Shown here piece by piece: positions 1 through 8,714 of a DNA stretch of 64,000 nt. The stretch is from contig NZ_OBQI01000005.1 of the NCBI RefSeq assembly GCF_900221005.1, positions 310,001 through 374,000 on the forward strand. The letters run 5' to 3'. The stretch is from Blastococcus aggregatus (lineage in GTDB: Bacteria; Actinomycetota; Actinomycetes; Mycobacteriales; Geodermatophilaceae). Every line of letters starts with the position of its first letter. The stretch's first letter is position 1. The notes beneath the pieces are model-generated. The model was not told the DNA's origin and did no database searches. It saw nothing but the letters and a program-made list of their open reading frames with translations. Made by a program: the position numbers and the translations under genes.

Positions 1-605
1 ACGCCGAAGGACTGGATGACGGCATCCGGCTGGGCCAGGCTGATCTCGTCCAGCGTGCCCCAGTTGGGCGAGCCGTGGCCGGTCTTGTCCGGCAGGCCCG
101 GCAGGTCCCGAGTGCTCCACCAGGTGTTCTGCTTGCCGGCCTGCGACTGGTAGTACGGCTCGAAGACCAGCGTCGTGAAGCCGCCGGCCACCGCCGGGCC
201 GTTGAAGTCCAGCACCATCTCGTAGGTGACGTCGCCGCCGCCGGCCGAGCCGACCGGCAGCGCGTCGTTGCGCTGGAACTCGTACCCGTAGTTCGACTGC
301 GCCGTCTGGCTCGCCAGCGGGACACCCTCGACCGAGATCGGGTAGGTGACGGTGACCTTGCCGTTGCCCTGCGCGGCGCTCAGCCAGAGGTTGTCCGGCT
401 GGTCGCGGAGCTCGGCGGAGCCCAGGAGGCCCTGGACGTCGCCGTCCCGGGTCGTCACGACGAAGCCGCTGCCCGCGCCGAGGGCCTCGACCTTCTGGGG
501 GCCGCACGCGGTTGCCGAGGCGATGGAGGGCGTGAGCGTGGCGAGGGCGGCGAAGGTGCCGGCGGCCAGGGCCCCGGTGAGCAGGGACGCGGTCGTGCGC
601 TTCAT
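1..605 (-). CDS. Secreted protein of unknown function, 3' end outside the window
   Basis: The reading frame starts at an ATG at 605 and stays open to the window edge, giving 201 residues without a stop. Residues 1-31 form a typical signal peptide: basic start MKRTT, a long Ala/Leu core, and an ASA cleavage site before TACGP. The mature part is polar and rich in Gly, Asn and Trp, so it is probably exported and folded outside the membrane. I do not recognise a family. The upstream ribosome binding site is weak (GGAAG about 11 nt before ATG). The window ends before the C-terminus, so a cell-wall anchor cannot be excluded. The gene model is fairly safe because the signal peptide and GC-biased codon use agree; the function is unknown. 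Confidence 0.75.
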   Translation of the reverse strand, partial: MKRTTASLLTGALAAGTFAALATLTPSIASATACGPQKVEALGAGSGFVVTTRDGDVQGLLGSAELRDQPDNLWLSAAQGNGKVTVTYPISVEGVPLASQTAQSNYGYEFQRNDALPVGSAGGGDVTYEMVLDFNGPAVAGGFTTLVFEPYYQSQAGKQNTWWSTRDLPGLPDKTGHGSPNWGTLDEISLAQPDAVIQSFG

Positions 606-882
606 GCGAGGTGTCGCTTCCGTGAGGAGGGCGCTCCCAGCCGGCGCGTTCGGCGCCGAGCGGGCAGCCACCTGGGCGCACTCGAGCGACGACGCGACCG
701 AAGCCGCTCCCCCGTCTGTGGTGTTCCCCCGTGGACTACGAGGAGGCAGTTACGAGTCGCCTCCGTCGAGCAAGGGGAGCGTCAACTACGCGCAGTGACC
801 AGCAGAAGGGCGTTCACCCGTTGGATGAGCCGGTTCACCCGGATCTCACCCTCGCTCACTACTTTCTGTGATCGAGCAGGGC
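606..882. other. Intergenic stretch without a recognisable gene
   Basis: These 277 bases separate the start of the secreted-protein gene from the stop of the RidA gene. They are slightly less GC-rich than the surroundings near 840-875. The frames that stay open across it are opposite-strand artefacts of the flanking genes. I see no hairpin, tRNA or clear promoter; the promoter of the secreted-protein gene presumably lies here. Confidence 0.5.
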
Positions 883-1332
883 TCAGGCCGTGAGCTGCTC
901 CGCGTCGTGCGGCGGGCCGGGCTCCTGCCAGCTGTCGCGCACGGCCACGGCCTCCACCTCGACGAGCTGGTCGGGGTAGCCGAGCAGGGTCACCCCGGCC
1001 AGGGTGCTGGGCGCCTCGTGCTCGCCGAACGCCTCGCGGACGACCTGCCAGGCCGCGAGCAGGTCCGCGCGGTCGGCCGTCGCCACGTAGACCGTCGTCT
1101 TCAGCACGTCGCCGAGGCCGGCACCGGCCGCCTCGAGCGCCGTCGCCAGGTTGGCCATCACCTGCCGCGCCTGACCGGCCACGTCGCCGACGGCCACCGT
1201 GGCCCCGTCGGCGTCCAGCGGGCAGGCGCCGGCGGTGAACACCATGCGGCCCGGGTCGGTGACGGCGGCGTACGCGTACGGGACGGTCGCGCTCAGCGTC
1301 GGCGGGCGGACGAGCTCGATGCCTGTGGTCAC
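883..1332 (-). CDS. RidA/YjgF/UK114 family protein (probable enamine/imine deaminase)
   Basis: This 149-residue protein has the RidA layout: an N-terminal strand with PYAYAAV, the central VFTAGACPLD segment, a helix QARQVMANLATALEAAG, and the DVLKTTVYVAT strand. RidA proteins hydrolyse reactive enamines and imines released by PLP enzymes. The conserved Arg of true RidA near the C-terminal VEVEAVAV strand is not obvious, so this may belong to a divergent Rid subgroup. It starts with GTG at 1332 behind a strong ribosome binding site (GGAGGAGAGG, 8 nt before the start) and is divergent from the glycerol kinase gene, 56 bp away. Family assignment is good; the substrate is unknown. Confidence 0.8.
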   Translation of the reverse strand: MTTGIELVRPPTLSATVPYAYAAVTDPGRMVFTAGACPLDADGATVAVGDVAGQARQVMANLATALEAAGAGLGDVLKTTVYVATADRADLLAAWQVVREAFGEHEAPSTLAGVTLLGYPDQLVEVEAVAVRDSWQEPGPPHDAEQLTA

Positions 1333-1376
1333 CCGCCGATCCTCTCCTCCACTGGGGCCCGTGTCGTCCGGAGCGC

Positions 1377-1382
1377 TAGGTT
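1377..1382 (+). promoter_or_regulatory. Candidate -10 box (TAGGTT) of a leaderless glycerol kinase transcript
   Basis: TAGGTT ends exactly 6 nt before the ATG at 1389, so a transcript starting the usual 6-7 nt downstream would begin at the start codon. There is no ribosome binding site before this ATG. No good -35 box is visible. Confidence 0.5.
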
Positions 1383-1388
1383 CGCGGC

Positions 1389-2858
1389 ATGCCGGTCTTG
1401 GCCATCGACGCAGGTACCACCGGGGTGACCGCGCTGGTCGTGGGCGAGGACGGCGACGTCCTGTCCCGCGGCTACCGCGAGTTCGCGCAGCTGTTCCCCC
1501 GCCCGGGCTGGGTGGAGCACGAGCCCGACGACATCTGGACGGCGACGGTCGCGGCCTGCCGGGAGGCGCTCGCCGGCACGGAGGACCAGCCCACCTGCAT
1601 CGGGATCACCGACCAGCGGGAGACCGCCGTCCTCTGGGACCGGCGCACGCTGCACTCCCCCCGCCCGGCCATCGTCTGGCAGGACCGCCGCACCACCGGC
1701 ATCTGCGACCGGCTCCGCGGGGACGAGGAGCGCGTCTCCCAGCTGACCGGGCTGCGGATGGACCCGTACTTCACCGGCACGAAGTTCGCCTGGCTGGCCG
1801 AGCACGAACCGCGGACGTGGTCCGGGGTGCGCGACGGCGCGCTGGCGCTCGGCACCGTCGACTCCTACCTGATCGCCCGGCTCACCGGCGGCGCGCGGCA
1901 CGTGACCGATCCGAGCAACGCCAGCCGCACCCTGCTGTTCGACCTGGAGAAGGGCGCCTGGTCCGACGAGCTGTGCGACCTGTTCGACGTCCCGCGGTCG
2001 GCACTGCCGGAGCTGGTCCCGAACTCCGGCGTGGTCGGCACCACCGACCCCGACGCCTTCCTCGGCCTCTCCCTGCCGATCGCGGGGATCGCCGGCGACC
2101 AGCAGGCCGCGCTGTTCGGGCAGGCCTGCTTCTCCCCCGGGATGAGCAAGTGCACCTACGGCACCGGCTCGTTCGTGCTCACCAACACCGGGACGACGGC
2201 GGTGCGCTCCGACGCCGGGCTGCTGACGACGGTGGCCTGGGATCTCGGCGACGGGCTGGTCTACGCGCTCGAGGGCGCCATCTTCGTCACCGGTGCCGCC
2301 GTGCAGTGGCTGCGCGACGGGCTGGGCCTGATCGACTCCGCCGCCGAGATCGAGGGGCTGGCGCGCACGGTGCCGGACTCCGGCGACGTCGTCTTCGTGC
2401 CCGCGCTCACCGGCATGGGCGCCCCGCACTGGGACCCGCACGCCCGCGGCGCGATCCTCGGCATCACCCGCGGGACCACCCGGGCGCACATCGCGCGGGC
2501 CACGCTCGAGGCGCTGGCCTTCGAGGTGCGCGACGTCGTCGACGTGATGGTCGACGAGGCCGGCCTCTCCGTCCCCGAGCTCTCGGCCGACGGGGGCGCG
2601 AGCGCCAACGACCTGCTGCTCCAGCTGCAGGCCGACCAGCTCGGCGTGCCGGTGCGCCGGCCGGTCGTCACCGAGACGACGGCGCTCGGGGCGGCATTCC
2701 TGGCCGGCCTCGGCACCGGCGTCTGGGCCTCGACCGACGAGCTGACCCAGACCTGGGCCCTGGACCGCCGATTCGACCCCGAGCCCGGACGCCGGGACGA
2801 CGGCCGGCACGACCGCTGGAAGGACGCCGTCGGCCGCGCCGGCCACTGGACGAGCTGA
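1389..2858 (+). CDS. glpK: Glycerol kinase, FGGY family
   Basis: The 489-residue protein matches glycerol kinase over its full length (family about 500). It begins with the nucleotide-binding loop AIDAGTTGVTALV, carries GITDQRETAVLWDR and the catalytic-Asp region AGIAGDQQAALFGQ, and has the C-terminal SADGGASANDLLLQ motif of the FGGY fold. The enzyme phosphorylates glycerol to glycerol-3-phosphate in the cytoplasm. No glycerol facilitator or glpD gene is next to it. AIDAGTTG in place of the more usual AIDQGTTS at the first loop leaves some room for another FGGY sugar kinase, but the DQRET and GDQQAALFG signatures favour glycerol. Confidence 0.85.
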   Translation: MPVLAIDAGTTGVTALVVGEDGDVLSRGYREFAQLFPRPGWVEHEPDDIWTATVAACREALAGTEDQPTCIGITDQRETAVLWDRRTLHSPRPAIVWQDRRTTGICDRLRGDEERVSQLTGLRMDPYFTGTKFAWLAEHEPRTWSGVRDGALALGTVDSYLIARLTGGARHVTDPSNASRTLLFDLEKGAWSDELCDLFDVPRSALPELVPNSGVVGTTDPDAFLGLSLPIAGIAGDQQAALFGQACFSPGMSKCTYGTGSFVLTNTGTTAVRSDAGLLTTVAWDLGDGLVYALEGAIFVTGAAVQWLRDGLGLIDSAAEIEGLARTVPDSGDVVFVPALTGMGAPHWDPHARGAILGITRGTTRAHIARATLEALAFEVRDVVDVMVDEAGLSVPELSADGGASANDLLLQLQADQLGVPVRRPVVTETTALGAAFLAGLGTGVWASTDELTQTWALDRRFDPEPGRRDDGRHDRWKDAVGRAGHWTS

Positions 2859-2861
2859 GGT

Positions 2862-3767
2862 TCAGGCAGCGCCCTTCGCGCGGTCGCCGACGGAGTTGGT
2901 GCCGAACTCGCGGCCGTCCAGCGCGGCGATGTCGCGCTCGAGCTGCGGCACCTGGGTGGCCGCCGCCCGCATCACGAGCTTCTCCGCGACGGCGCCGGTC
3001 ACCACCTGCCGCAGCGCGGCCACCGTGCCCACCGAGCGGGGCACGAACACCCGGCGGCGACGGGTCTCCAGGTTGTCCACCAGCGCCTCGGCGCACGTGT
3101 CGACCGAGGTGAAGGCACCGAGCGGGCCGGGCAGCTGCGAGCGCACAGCCTTGAAAGTGGGCAGCGCGGCCTCGGTGTCGCGGACCATGTCGGTGTCGAT
3201 CCAGGTCGGGTGGGCGCTGGCCACGGTCACCCCGCGGTGCGCCACCTCCAGCCGCAGCACGTCACCGAACCGCTCGACCCCGGCCTTGGACGCGCAGTAG
3301 GCGCTCATCCCGGGCAGCACGGTGAAGGCGCCCGCGGAGCTGATCAGCAGCACGTGGCCCTTCCGCTTCGCGATCTCGGGCAGCGCGGCGTGGGCGGTGA
3401 GCATGGTGCCGATCAGGTTGACCTCGATCGTCCGCGCCAGCGCGTGCGCCGACGACGTCATCACGGTGGTCAGGGGCGCGATGCCGGCGTTGGCGACGAC
3501 GAGGTCCAGCCCCCCGAAGGTGTCGACCGTGCGCTGGACGGCGGCCTTCAGCGCCTCGGGGTCGGTGACGTCGGCCTCGACCCACAGGTGCTCGGGGCCG
3601 AGTTCGTCGGCGACCCGCGCCAGCTCGTCGGGCTCCAGGCCGACCAGCGCGACGCGGGCGCCGCGGGCGGCGGCCCTGCGGGCCAGCGCCGCGCCGATGC
3701 CCCGGGCCGCGCCGGTGATCAGCACGGACTTCCCGGTCAGGGACGTGCGGGAGGTGCGGAAGGCCAT
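2862..3767 (-). CDS. Short-chain dehydrogenase/reductase (SDR)
   Basis: A classical SDR of 301 residues. TGAARGIG at residues 18-25 is the Rossmann dinucleotide loop, NAG follows in VVANAGI, and the catalytic set is Ser in LLISSAGA plus YCASK (Tyr-x3-Lys). The C-terminal part after the SDR core is longer than usual and amphipathic. I start it at ATG 3767 because GAGGAG lies 7 nt upstream; an in-frame start at 3797 lacks one. It is divergent from the flavin monooxygenase gene with about 140 bp between them, which suggests shared regulation. In mycobacteria similar SDRs sit beside Baeyer-Villiger-type enzymes. The substrate is unknown, probably an alcohol/ketone pair. Confidence 0.85.
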   Translation of the reverse strand: MAFRTSRTSLTGKSVLITGAARGIGAALARRAAARGARVALVGLEPDELARVADELGPEHLWVEADVTDPEALKAAVQRTVDTFGGLDLVVANAGIAPLTTVMTSSAHALARTIEVNLIGTMLTAHAALPEIAKRKGHVLLISSAGAFTVLPGMSAYCASKAGVERFGDVLRLEVAHRGVTVASAHPTWIDTDMVRDTEAALPTFKAVRSQLPGPLGAFTSVDTCAEALVDNLETRRRRVFVPRSVGTVAALRQVVTGAVAEKLVMRAAATQVPQLERDIAALDGREFGTNSVGDRAKGAA

Positions 3768-3909
3768 CGTCGGCTCCTCGGATCCGGGCGCTCGCATCGA
3801 GCGCCTGCTGAGAAGCCGTTGTAGCTTGTTGAGCGTTGCTCAGCAAGCCGGGAGCCGCCCCGCAGGACCGACCATGGGGCCGACCGCAGGACCGACAAGG
3901 AGCCGATCG

Positions 3910-5454
3910 GTGACCAGCACGCTCGAGACCCAGCCCACCCCCGCGGCGGAGCCGTCGGGCGCCGTCCGCGAGGTCGGTGTGGCGATCATCGGGTCCGGCT
4001 TCGCCGGCCTCTGCATGGCGATCGCGCTCAAGCGGCGGGGCGAGACCGACTTCGTCCTGCTGGAGCGGGCCCACGACGTCGGCGGCACCTGGCGGGACAA
4101 CACCTATCCGGGCGCCGCCTGCGACGTGCAGTCCAACCTCTACTCCTTCTCGTTCGCCCTGAACCCCGACTGGGGCCGCTCCTACTCCGAGCAGCCGGAG
4201 ATCCAGGCCTACCTCCAGCGGGTCGCGCAGGAGTTCGACGTCCGCCGGCACTGCGTGTTCGGCGCCGAGGTCACCGACGCGCGGTGGGACGACGCCGCAC
4301 GCCGCTGGCTGGTCACCACCACCGCGGGCGAGTTCCGGGCCCGCATCCTGGTGTCGGCGGCCGGCGCGCTGGCCGATCCCACCTATCCCGACATCCAGGG
4401 CCTGGACACCTTCGCCGGCACGGTCATGCACTCCGCCCGGTGGGACGCCGACCACGACCTGGCCGGCGAGAAGGTCGCCGTCATCGGCACCGGCGCCTCG
4501 GCGATCCAGGTCGTGCCCGCGATCCAGCCGCTGGTCGAGACCATCGCGGTCTACCAGCGCACACCCGCATGGGTCGTCCCGCGCACCGACCACCCGGTGA
4601 AGCCGCTGATGCGCCGGCTGTACCGGTCGCTCCCCGGCGCGCAGAAGGCGATTCGCGGCGCCCTCTACCTGTTCCGCGAGTTCCTGGTCATCGGGCTGGC
4701 GAAGAACCGCCGGTTCCTGCGGCCGGTCGGGAAACTGGCCAAGGCGCACCTCGAGCGCCAGGTCCGCGATCCGAAACTGCGGAAGGCGCTCACGCCGGAC
4801 TACACCATCGGCTGCAAGCGCATCCTGATCAGCAACGACTACTTCCCCGCGGTCGCCGCCCCCAACGCCGAGCTGGTCACCGCAGGCATCGCCGAGGTGC
4901 GCCCGCACTCCATCGTGAGCACCGACGGCGTCGAGCGGCCGACCGACACGATCGTCCTGGCCACCGGGTTCCACGTCACCGACCTGCCGATCGCGGGGAA
5001 GATCCGCGGTCGCGACGGCCGCAGCCTGGCCGACGTGTGGGCAGACGGGATGGTCAGCAACCGGAGCGCCACCGTCGCCGGCTTCCCGAACATGTTCCTG
5101 CTGGTCGGGCCGAACGTGGGCGTCGGCCACACGTCGATGGTCTACATGATCGAGTCCCAGGTGAACTACGTCGACGACGCCCTGCGGACGATGGACGCCG
5201 AGGCCCTCGAGGTCCTGGAGACCACGCGCGAGGCCCAGGACGCCTACCGGGCCCTGATCGCCGAGAAGTCGAAGGGCACCGTGTGGCTGGCCGGCGGCTG
5301 CGCCAGCTGGTACCTGGACGAGCACGGCCACAACACCACGCTGTGGCCGGACTTCACCTTCCGGTTCCGCAAGCTCACGAGGAAGCTCGACCGCGAGAAC
5401 TACGTCGGCATCCCGGCCGGCGCCCCCGCGAGCACCCCGGAGGTGGCGGCATGA
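3910..5454 (+). CDS. Flavin-containing (Baeyer-Villiger type) monooxygenase
   Basis: The 514-residue protein shows an N-terminal FAD loop (IIGSGFAG, residues 27-33), the Baeyer-Villiger-type fingerprint FAGTVMHSARW (168-178, matching FxGxxxHxxxW with Ser after His), and a second NADPH loop GTGASA (193-198). ATGFHVTD near the C-terminus is also typical. Such enzymes insert oxygen next to a carbonyl, turning ketones into esters or lactones. I chose GTG 3910 because AAGGAG lies 7 nt upstream; ATG 3874 would add 12 residues without a ribosome binding site. The next gene starts inside its stop codon (ATGA), so they are co-translated. Confidence 0.85.
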   Translation: MTSTLETQPTPAAEPSGAVREVGVAIIGSGFAGLCMAIALKRRGETDFVLLERAHDVGGTWRDNTYPGAACDVQSNLYSFSFALNPDWGRSYSEQPEIQAYLQRVAQEFDVRRHCVFGAEVTDARWDDAARRWLVTTTAGEFRARILVSAAGALADPTYPDIQGLDTFAGTVMHSARWDADHDLAGEKVAVIGTGASAIQVVPAIQPLVETIAVYQRTPAWVVPRTDHPVKPLMRRLYRSLPGAQKAIRGALYLFREFLVIGLAKNRRFLRPVGKLAKAHLERQVRDPKLRKALTPDYTIGCKRILISNDYFPAVAAPNAELVTAGIAEVRPHSIVSTDGVERPTDTIVLATGFHVTDLPIAGKIRGRDGRSLADVWADGMVSNRSATVAGFPNMFLLVGPNVGVGHTSMVYMIESQVNYVDDALRTMDAEALEVLETTREAQDAYRALIAEKSKGTVWLAGGCASWYLDEHGHNTTLWPDFTFRFRKLTRKLDRENYVGIPAGAPASTPEVAA

Positions 5455-6401
5455 CCGCGGGCACCGTGCTCCGCCGCGTCGCCGCGGTCCGCACGGGCGA
5501 CGGCGCGCTGATCCACGCCGTCGTCGACGGGTCCGACGACGCCCCCGCGACGCTGGTGCTGGCCCACGGCTGGACGCTGGCGCAGGCGGCCTGGGACGAC
5601 GTCGCCGCCCTGCTCCCCTCGCGCGTGGCCGCCGGCGAGCTGCGGGTGATCCGCTACGACCAGCGCGGTCACGGGCGCTCGACGTGGGGCCGCTACGACC
5701 GCGACGTCGGGGAGCTCTCGATCGACCAGCTCGGCGCCGACCTCGGCGACCTGCTCGACCAGCTCGTCCCGAACGCGCCGGTCGTCCTCGGCGGGCACTC
5801 CATGGGCGGCATGACCATCATGTGCCTGGCCGCGGCCCGGCCGGATCTGTTCGGCGACCACGTCCGTGGCGTGGCCCTGGTCTCGACGTCGTCCGGTGAT
5901 CTCGCGCCCGCGGGCGAGACGCTCGCCGAGCGGCTGCAGCTGAGGCTGGTGCCCGGCGTGGTCACGGCCGCCATCGGCGGTGCGCGGGCCGTCGAGCGGG
6001 TCCGGCAGCTGCTCCCACCGACCAGCGCCCGGCACCGGAAGATCGTCCGGGACCTGCTCTACGGGGCCGACGCCACCGACGAGATGGTCGTCGCCGGGGC
6101 GGAGATCATGCACGCCTCGACGGTCCGCGCCTTCGCCGCGTTCTACCCGGCGCTCGGCGCGCACGACAAGCGCGCGGAGCTGGCGGCGCTGGCCGGTGTG
6201 CCGGTCGAGATCCTGGTCGGCGACAGCGACAAGCTCACCCCCCTGCGGCACAGCCGGGCGATGGCCGAGGCGCTCCCCGACGCCCGGCTGCACGTGGCGG
6301 AGCGGACCGGGCACATGCTCATCCAGGAGCGGCCGGGGCTGGTGGCCGACGCGATCGAGCGGCTGCTGGCCGCCGCGACCGCCGGCCGGGTCCCCGCCTG
6401 A
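5451..6401 (+). CDS. Alpha/beta-fold hydrolase (esterase-like)
   Basis: The 316-residue protein has the alpha/beta hydrolase core: oxyanion-loop region LVLAHGWTL, RYDQRGHGRS, the nucleophile elbow GHSMGG with Ser117, the acid in VGDSDKLTP, and His in ERTGHML. It overlaps the monooxygenase gene by 4 bases (ATGA). A Baeyer-Villiger enzyme coupled to a hydrolase is the classical pair for turning a ketone into an ester and then into acid plus alcohol, so an esterase or lactonase role is likely. This is inference from context; a haloalkane dehalogenase or epoxide hydrolase is less likely because those have other nucleophile motifs. Confidence 0.85.
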   Translation: MTAGTVLRRVAAVRTGDGALIHAVVDGSDDAPATLVLAHGWTLAQAAWDDVAALLPSRVAAGELRVIRYDQRGHGRSTWGRYDRDVGELSIDQLGADLGDLLDQLVPNAPVVLGGHSMGGMTIMCLAAARPDLFGDHVRGVALVSTSSGDLAPAGETLAERLQLRLVPGVVTAAIGGARAVERVRQLLPPTSARHRKIVRDLLYGADATDEMVVAGAEIMHASTVRAFAAFYPALGAHDKRAELAALAGVPVEILVGDSDKLTPLRHSRAMAEALPDARLHVAERTGHMLIQERPGLVADAIERLLAAATAGRVPA

Positions 6402-6411
6402 GCCGCCCGCG

Positions 6412-7005
6412 ATGACGGCGTCCCCGACGCCCCCGACGTCCCGGTCCCGCCGCTCGGCGGGCGACCGCCGGGCGCAGCTGGTGCAGATCGGCCTGGAGCT
6501 CCTGCCGACCACGCCGATCCAGGAGCTGACCATCGACGCGGTGGCCCGCCGCGCCGGGATCAGCCGCAGCCTGCTGTTCCACTACTTCGCGACCAAGCGC
6601 GAGTACTACACGGCGGTCACCCGGGCGGCGGCCGACCTCATGTGGGCGCACCTGCAGCCCCGTCCCGGCACCCCGGCCGACGAGCAGGTCGCCGGCATGC
6701 TCGACCGCTACGTCGGCTGGGTGGAGACCTACCGCGAGAGCCACCTCGCGTTCGTCCGCGGCGCGGGCGGGGGCGACCCGTGGGTGGCCGACGTCTACGC
6801 CGAGACCCGGCAGCGGCTGGTCGAGGTCGCGCTCAGCACGCTCGGCCTCCCCGACGACGCACTGCGCCGGCAACTGGTGCTGGCCTGGTTCGCCTTCGCC
6901 GAGGACCTCGTGGGCTCCTGGGCCGACGAGCCCACGCTGAGCCGGCCGGAACTGCTCGCGCTGCTGCGCGAGATCCTGGACCGGCTGGTGCGGAGCGGGC
7001 ACTAG
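6412..7005 (+). CDS. TetR family transcriptional regulator
   Basis: The protein has 197 residues. The N-terminal TetR helix-turn-helix is clear: TIDAVARRAGISRSLLFHYF with the following KREYYTAV. The C-terminal two thirds are helical and variable, as expected of a ligand-binding domain. It begins 10 bp after the hydrolase gene and is probably the last gene of the monooxygenase-hydrolase operon. TetR proteins usually repress their own operon and release DNA on binding a substrate-like ligand, so it may control the operon and the divergent SDR gene. I did not find an obvious palindromic operator between 3768 and 3909. Confidence 0.85.
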   Translation: MTASPTPPTSRSRRSAGDRRAQLVQIGLELLPTTPIQELTIDAVARRAGISRSLLFHYFATKREYYTAVTRAAADLMWAHLQPRPGTPADEQVAGMLDRYVGWVETYRESHLAFVRGAGGGDPWVADVYAETRQRLVEVALSTLGLPDDALRRQLVLAWFAFAEDLVGSWADEPTLSRPELLALLREILDRLVRSGH

Positions 7006-7029
7006 CCCGCCAGTCGGCGGCGGGTGCTA
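7003..7029. terminator. Possible hairpin between convergent genes
   Basis: The 22 bases between the TetR and acyltransferase stop codons can fold: GCCCGCC at 7005-7011 pairs with GGCGGGT at 7019-7025. The stem is short, has one G-T pair and no U-tract. The segment gctagcccgccag is nearly repeated at both gene ends. Confidence 0.35.
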
Positions 7030-7782
7030 GCCCGCCAGCGACGTCGGCGCGCGGTCGGCGGCCTCGGCCGCCGGGGGCTGCAGGGTCGCGACGGCGTCCG
7101 CGGCGCTGCCGCCGGAGGACATCGACTTCTTCACCGTCGCGCCGTAGACGTCGACGTACTCCTGGCCCGACAGCGTCATGATCTCGTACATGATCTCGTC
7201 GGTGATCGAGCGCTCGACGAAGCGGTCACCGGCGAGGCCCTCGTAGCGGGAGAAGTCCAGCGGCTCCCCGAAGCGCACCCGCACCCGCATGATCTTCTTG
7301 CCGAACGGCAGCCTGAGGTGCGAGTAGCACATGGCCACGGGGACGACCGGCACGCCGGTCTGCAGCGCCATCCGCGCGACGCCGATCTTGCCGCGGTAGA
7401 GCCGACCGTCCGGGGAGCGCGTGCCCTCGGGGTAGATGCCCAGGATCTGGCCGTCCCGCAGGATGCGGAGACCGGTCTGGATGGCGTCCTCGGCCGCCGA
7501 CGCGCTGGTGCGGTCGATCGGCACCTGGCCGGCGCCGGAGAAGAAGGCCCGCTGGAGGAACCCCTTCACGCCCGAGCCGGTGAAGTACTCGGCCTTGGCG
7601 AGGAAGGTGACCCGGCGCTTGATCGACAGGGGCATGAAGATCCAGTCGGCCGCCGACAGGTGATTGCTCGCGATGATGACCGCCCCACTGGTCGGGACGT
7701 GCTCGGTGCCCTCGGCGCGGGGACGGAACGCCACCCTCACCGCGGGGCCGATGCCGACGAACTTCAGGAACCAGTAGAACAA
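7027..7782 (-). CDS. Lysophospholipid acyltransferase, PlsC-like (1-acyl-sn-glycerol-3-phosphate acyltransferase)
   Basis: The protein has 251 residues with the acyltransferase blocks in order: NHLSAAD (His41-x4-Asp46), an LAKAEYF segment, IDRTSA, and YPEGTRS at 117-123. It would transfer an acyl chain to lysophosphatidate at the inner membrane face. The start is TTG 7782, backed by GAGGGAGG 4 nt upstream and by the family-typical hydrophobic start FYWFLKFVG. Its position next to a small membrane protein and near pimB' matches Rv2182c in M. tuberculosis (from memory). Acyl specificity cannot be read from the sequence. Confidence 0.85.
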   Translation of the reverse strand: MFYWFLKFVGIGPAVRVAFRPRAEGTEHVPTSGAVIIASNHLSAADWIFMPLSIKRRVTFLAKAEYFTGSGVKGFLQRAFFSGAGQVPIDRTSASAAEDAIQTGLRILRDGQILGIYPEGTRSPDGRLYRGKIGVARMALQTGVPVVPVAMCYSHLRLPFGKKIMRVRVRFGEPLDFSRYEGLAGDRFVERSITDEIMYEIMTLSGQEYVDVYGATVKKSMSSGGSAADAVATLQPPAAEAADRAPTSLAG

Positions 7783-7805
7783 CGCGCCTCCCTCGGGGGA
7801 CTGCC

Positions 7806-7835
7806 AGACTAGGGAGCCGGGGGGCCGTAGGACAA
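7806..7835 (-). promoter_or_regulatory. Candidate promoter of the acyltransferase gene
   Basis: On the minus strand TTGTCC (7835-7830) and TAGTCT (7811-7806) are 18 bp apart, close to actinobacterial housekeeping sigma consensus. Transcription would start near 7799, leaving a short leader that holds the GAGGGAGG ribosome binding site of the TTG start at 7782. Confidence 0.5.
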
Positions 7836-7904
7836 TCGGCCGTCCACGTGCGAGGGATCACTCGCCCGCCCGTCGGCTCCGCCGCCGCACCGCAGGAGTA
7901 GCCC

Positions 7905-8714
7905 GTGCCCGGATCGACCACGCCGACGCCCGCGGTGCTGCCGGGCGCCGAGCCCTTCGATCTGCCCGGCTCGGGCCCTGACGCGCGCACCGGCGTGCTC
8001 CTGGTGCACGGCTTCACCGGCACGCCGATGAGCATGCGGCCGTGGGGCGAGCACCTCGCTGCCCAGGGCTTCACCGTGCGCTGCCCGCTGCTCCCCGGCC
8101 ACGGCACCAGCTGGCAGGACTGCAACAGCAGTACCCACGACCAGTGGACGACGGCGGTGGAGCGCGCCTTCGACGACCTGGCCGGCCGCTGCGACCGCGT
8201 CTTCGTGGCCGGTCTGTCCATGGGCGGGACGCTGGCCACCCGCCTGGCCGAGCAGCGCTCGGCCGACGTGGCGGGCCTCCTGCTGGTCAACCCGGCGCTG
8301 TTCACCCAGCGGCTGGACGCCCGGCTGCTGCCGCTGATCGCCCGGCTGACCGGCAGCTGGGCCCCGATCGCCAGCGACATCAAGAAGCCCGGCGTCACCG
8401 AGCTGGCCTATCCCCGGCTGCCGACGCGGGCGATGATGCAGCTGCGCCGGCTGTGGGCGCTCACCCGGGCCGACCTGCAGCGCGTCACCGTGCCGGTCAT
8501 CGTCTTCCACAGCATCGAGGACCACGTGGTGGAGCCGGTCAACAGCGAGGTGCTCCTGGCGTCGGTGTCCAGCTCCGACACCACCGAGATCGTGCTCGGC
8601 GACAGCTACCACGTCGCCACCCTGGACAACGACGCCCCGCAGATCTTCGAGCGGTCGGTCGCCTGGATCCGGGAGCGCACGCCGGCCGTCGAGCCGGGGA
8701 CGACCGCATCGTGA
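7905..8714 (+). CDS. Carboxylesterase / monoacylglycerol lipase-like alpha/beta hydrolase
   Basis: This 269-residue protein has LLVHGFTGTP (residues 32-41), GHGTSW, the nucleophile elbow GLSMGG with Ser105, an acid in HSIEDHVV and the catalytic His in DSYHVATLD. This arrangement is that of Est30-type carboxylesterases and bacterial monoglyceride lipases. It starts with GTG preceded by AGGAG and is followed by a gene that overlaps its stop by 4 bases (GTGA). The location beside a phospholipid acyltransferase suggests lipid turnover, but the substrate is not known. Confidence 0.85.
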   Translation: MPGSTTPTPAVLPGAEPFDLPGSGPDARTGVLLVHGFTGTPMSMRPWGEHLAAQGFTVRCPLLPGHGTSWQDCNSSTHDQWTTAVERAFDDLAGRCDRVFVAGLSMGGTLATRLAEQRSADVAGLLLVNPALFTQRLDARLLPLIARLTGSWAPIASDIKKPGVTELAYPRLPTRAMMQLRRLWALTRADLQRVTVPVIVFHSIEDHVVEPVNSEVLLASVSSSDTTEIVLGDSYHVATLDNDAPQIFERSVAWIRERTPAVEPGTTAS

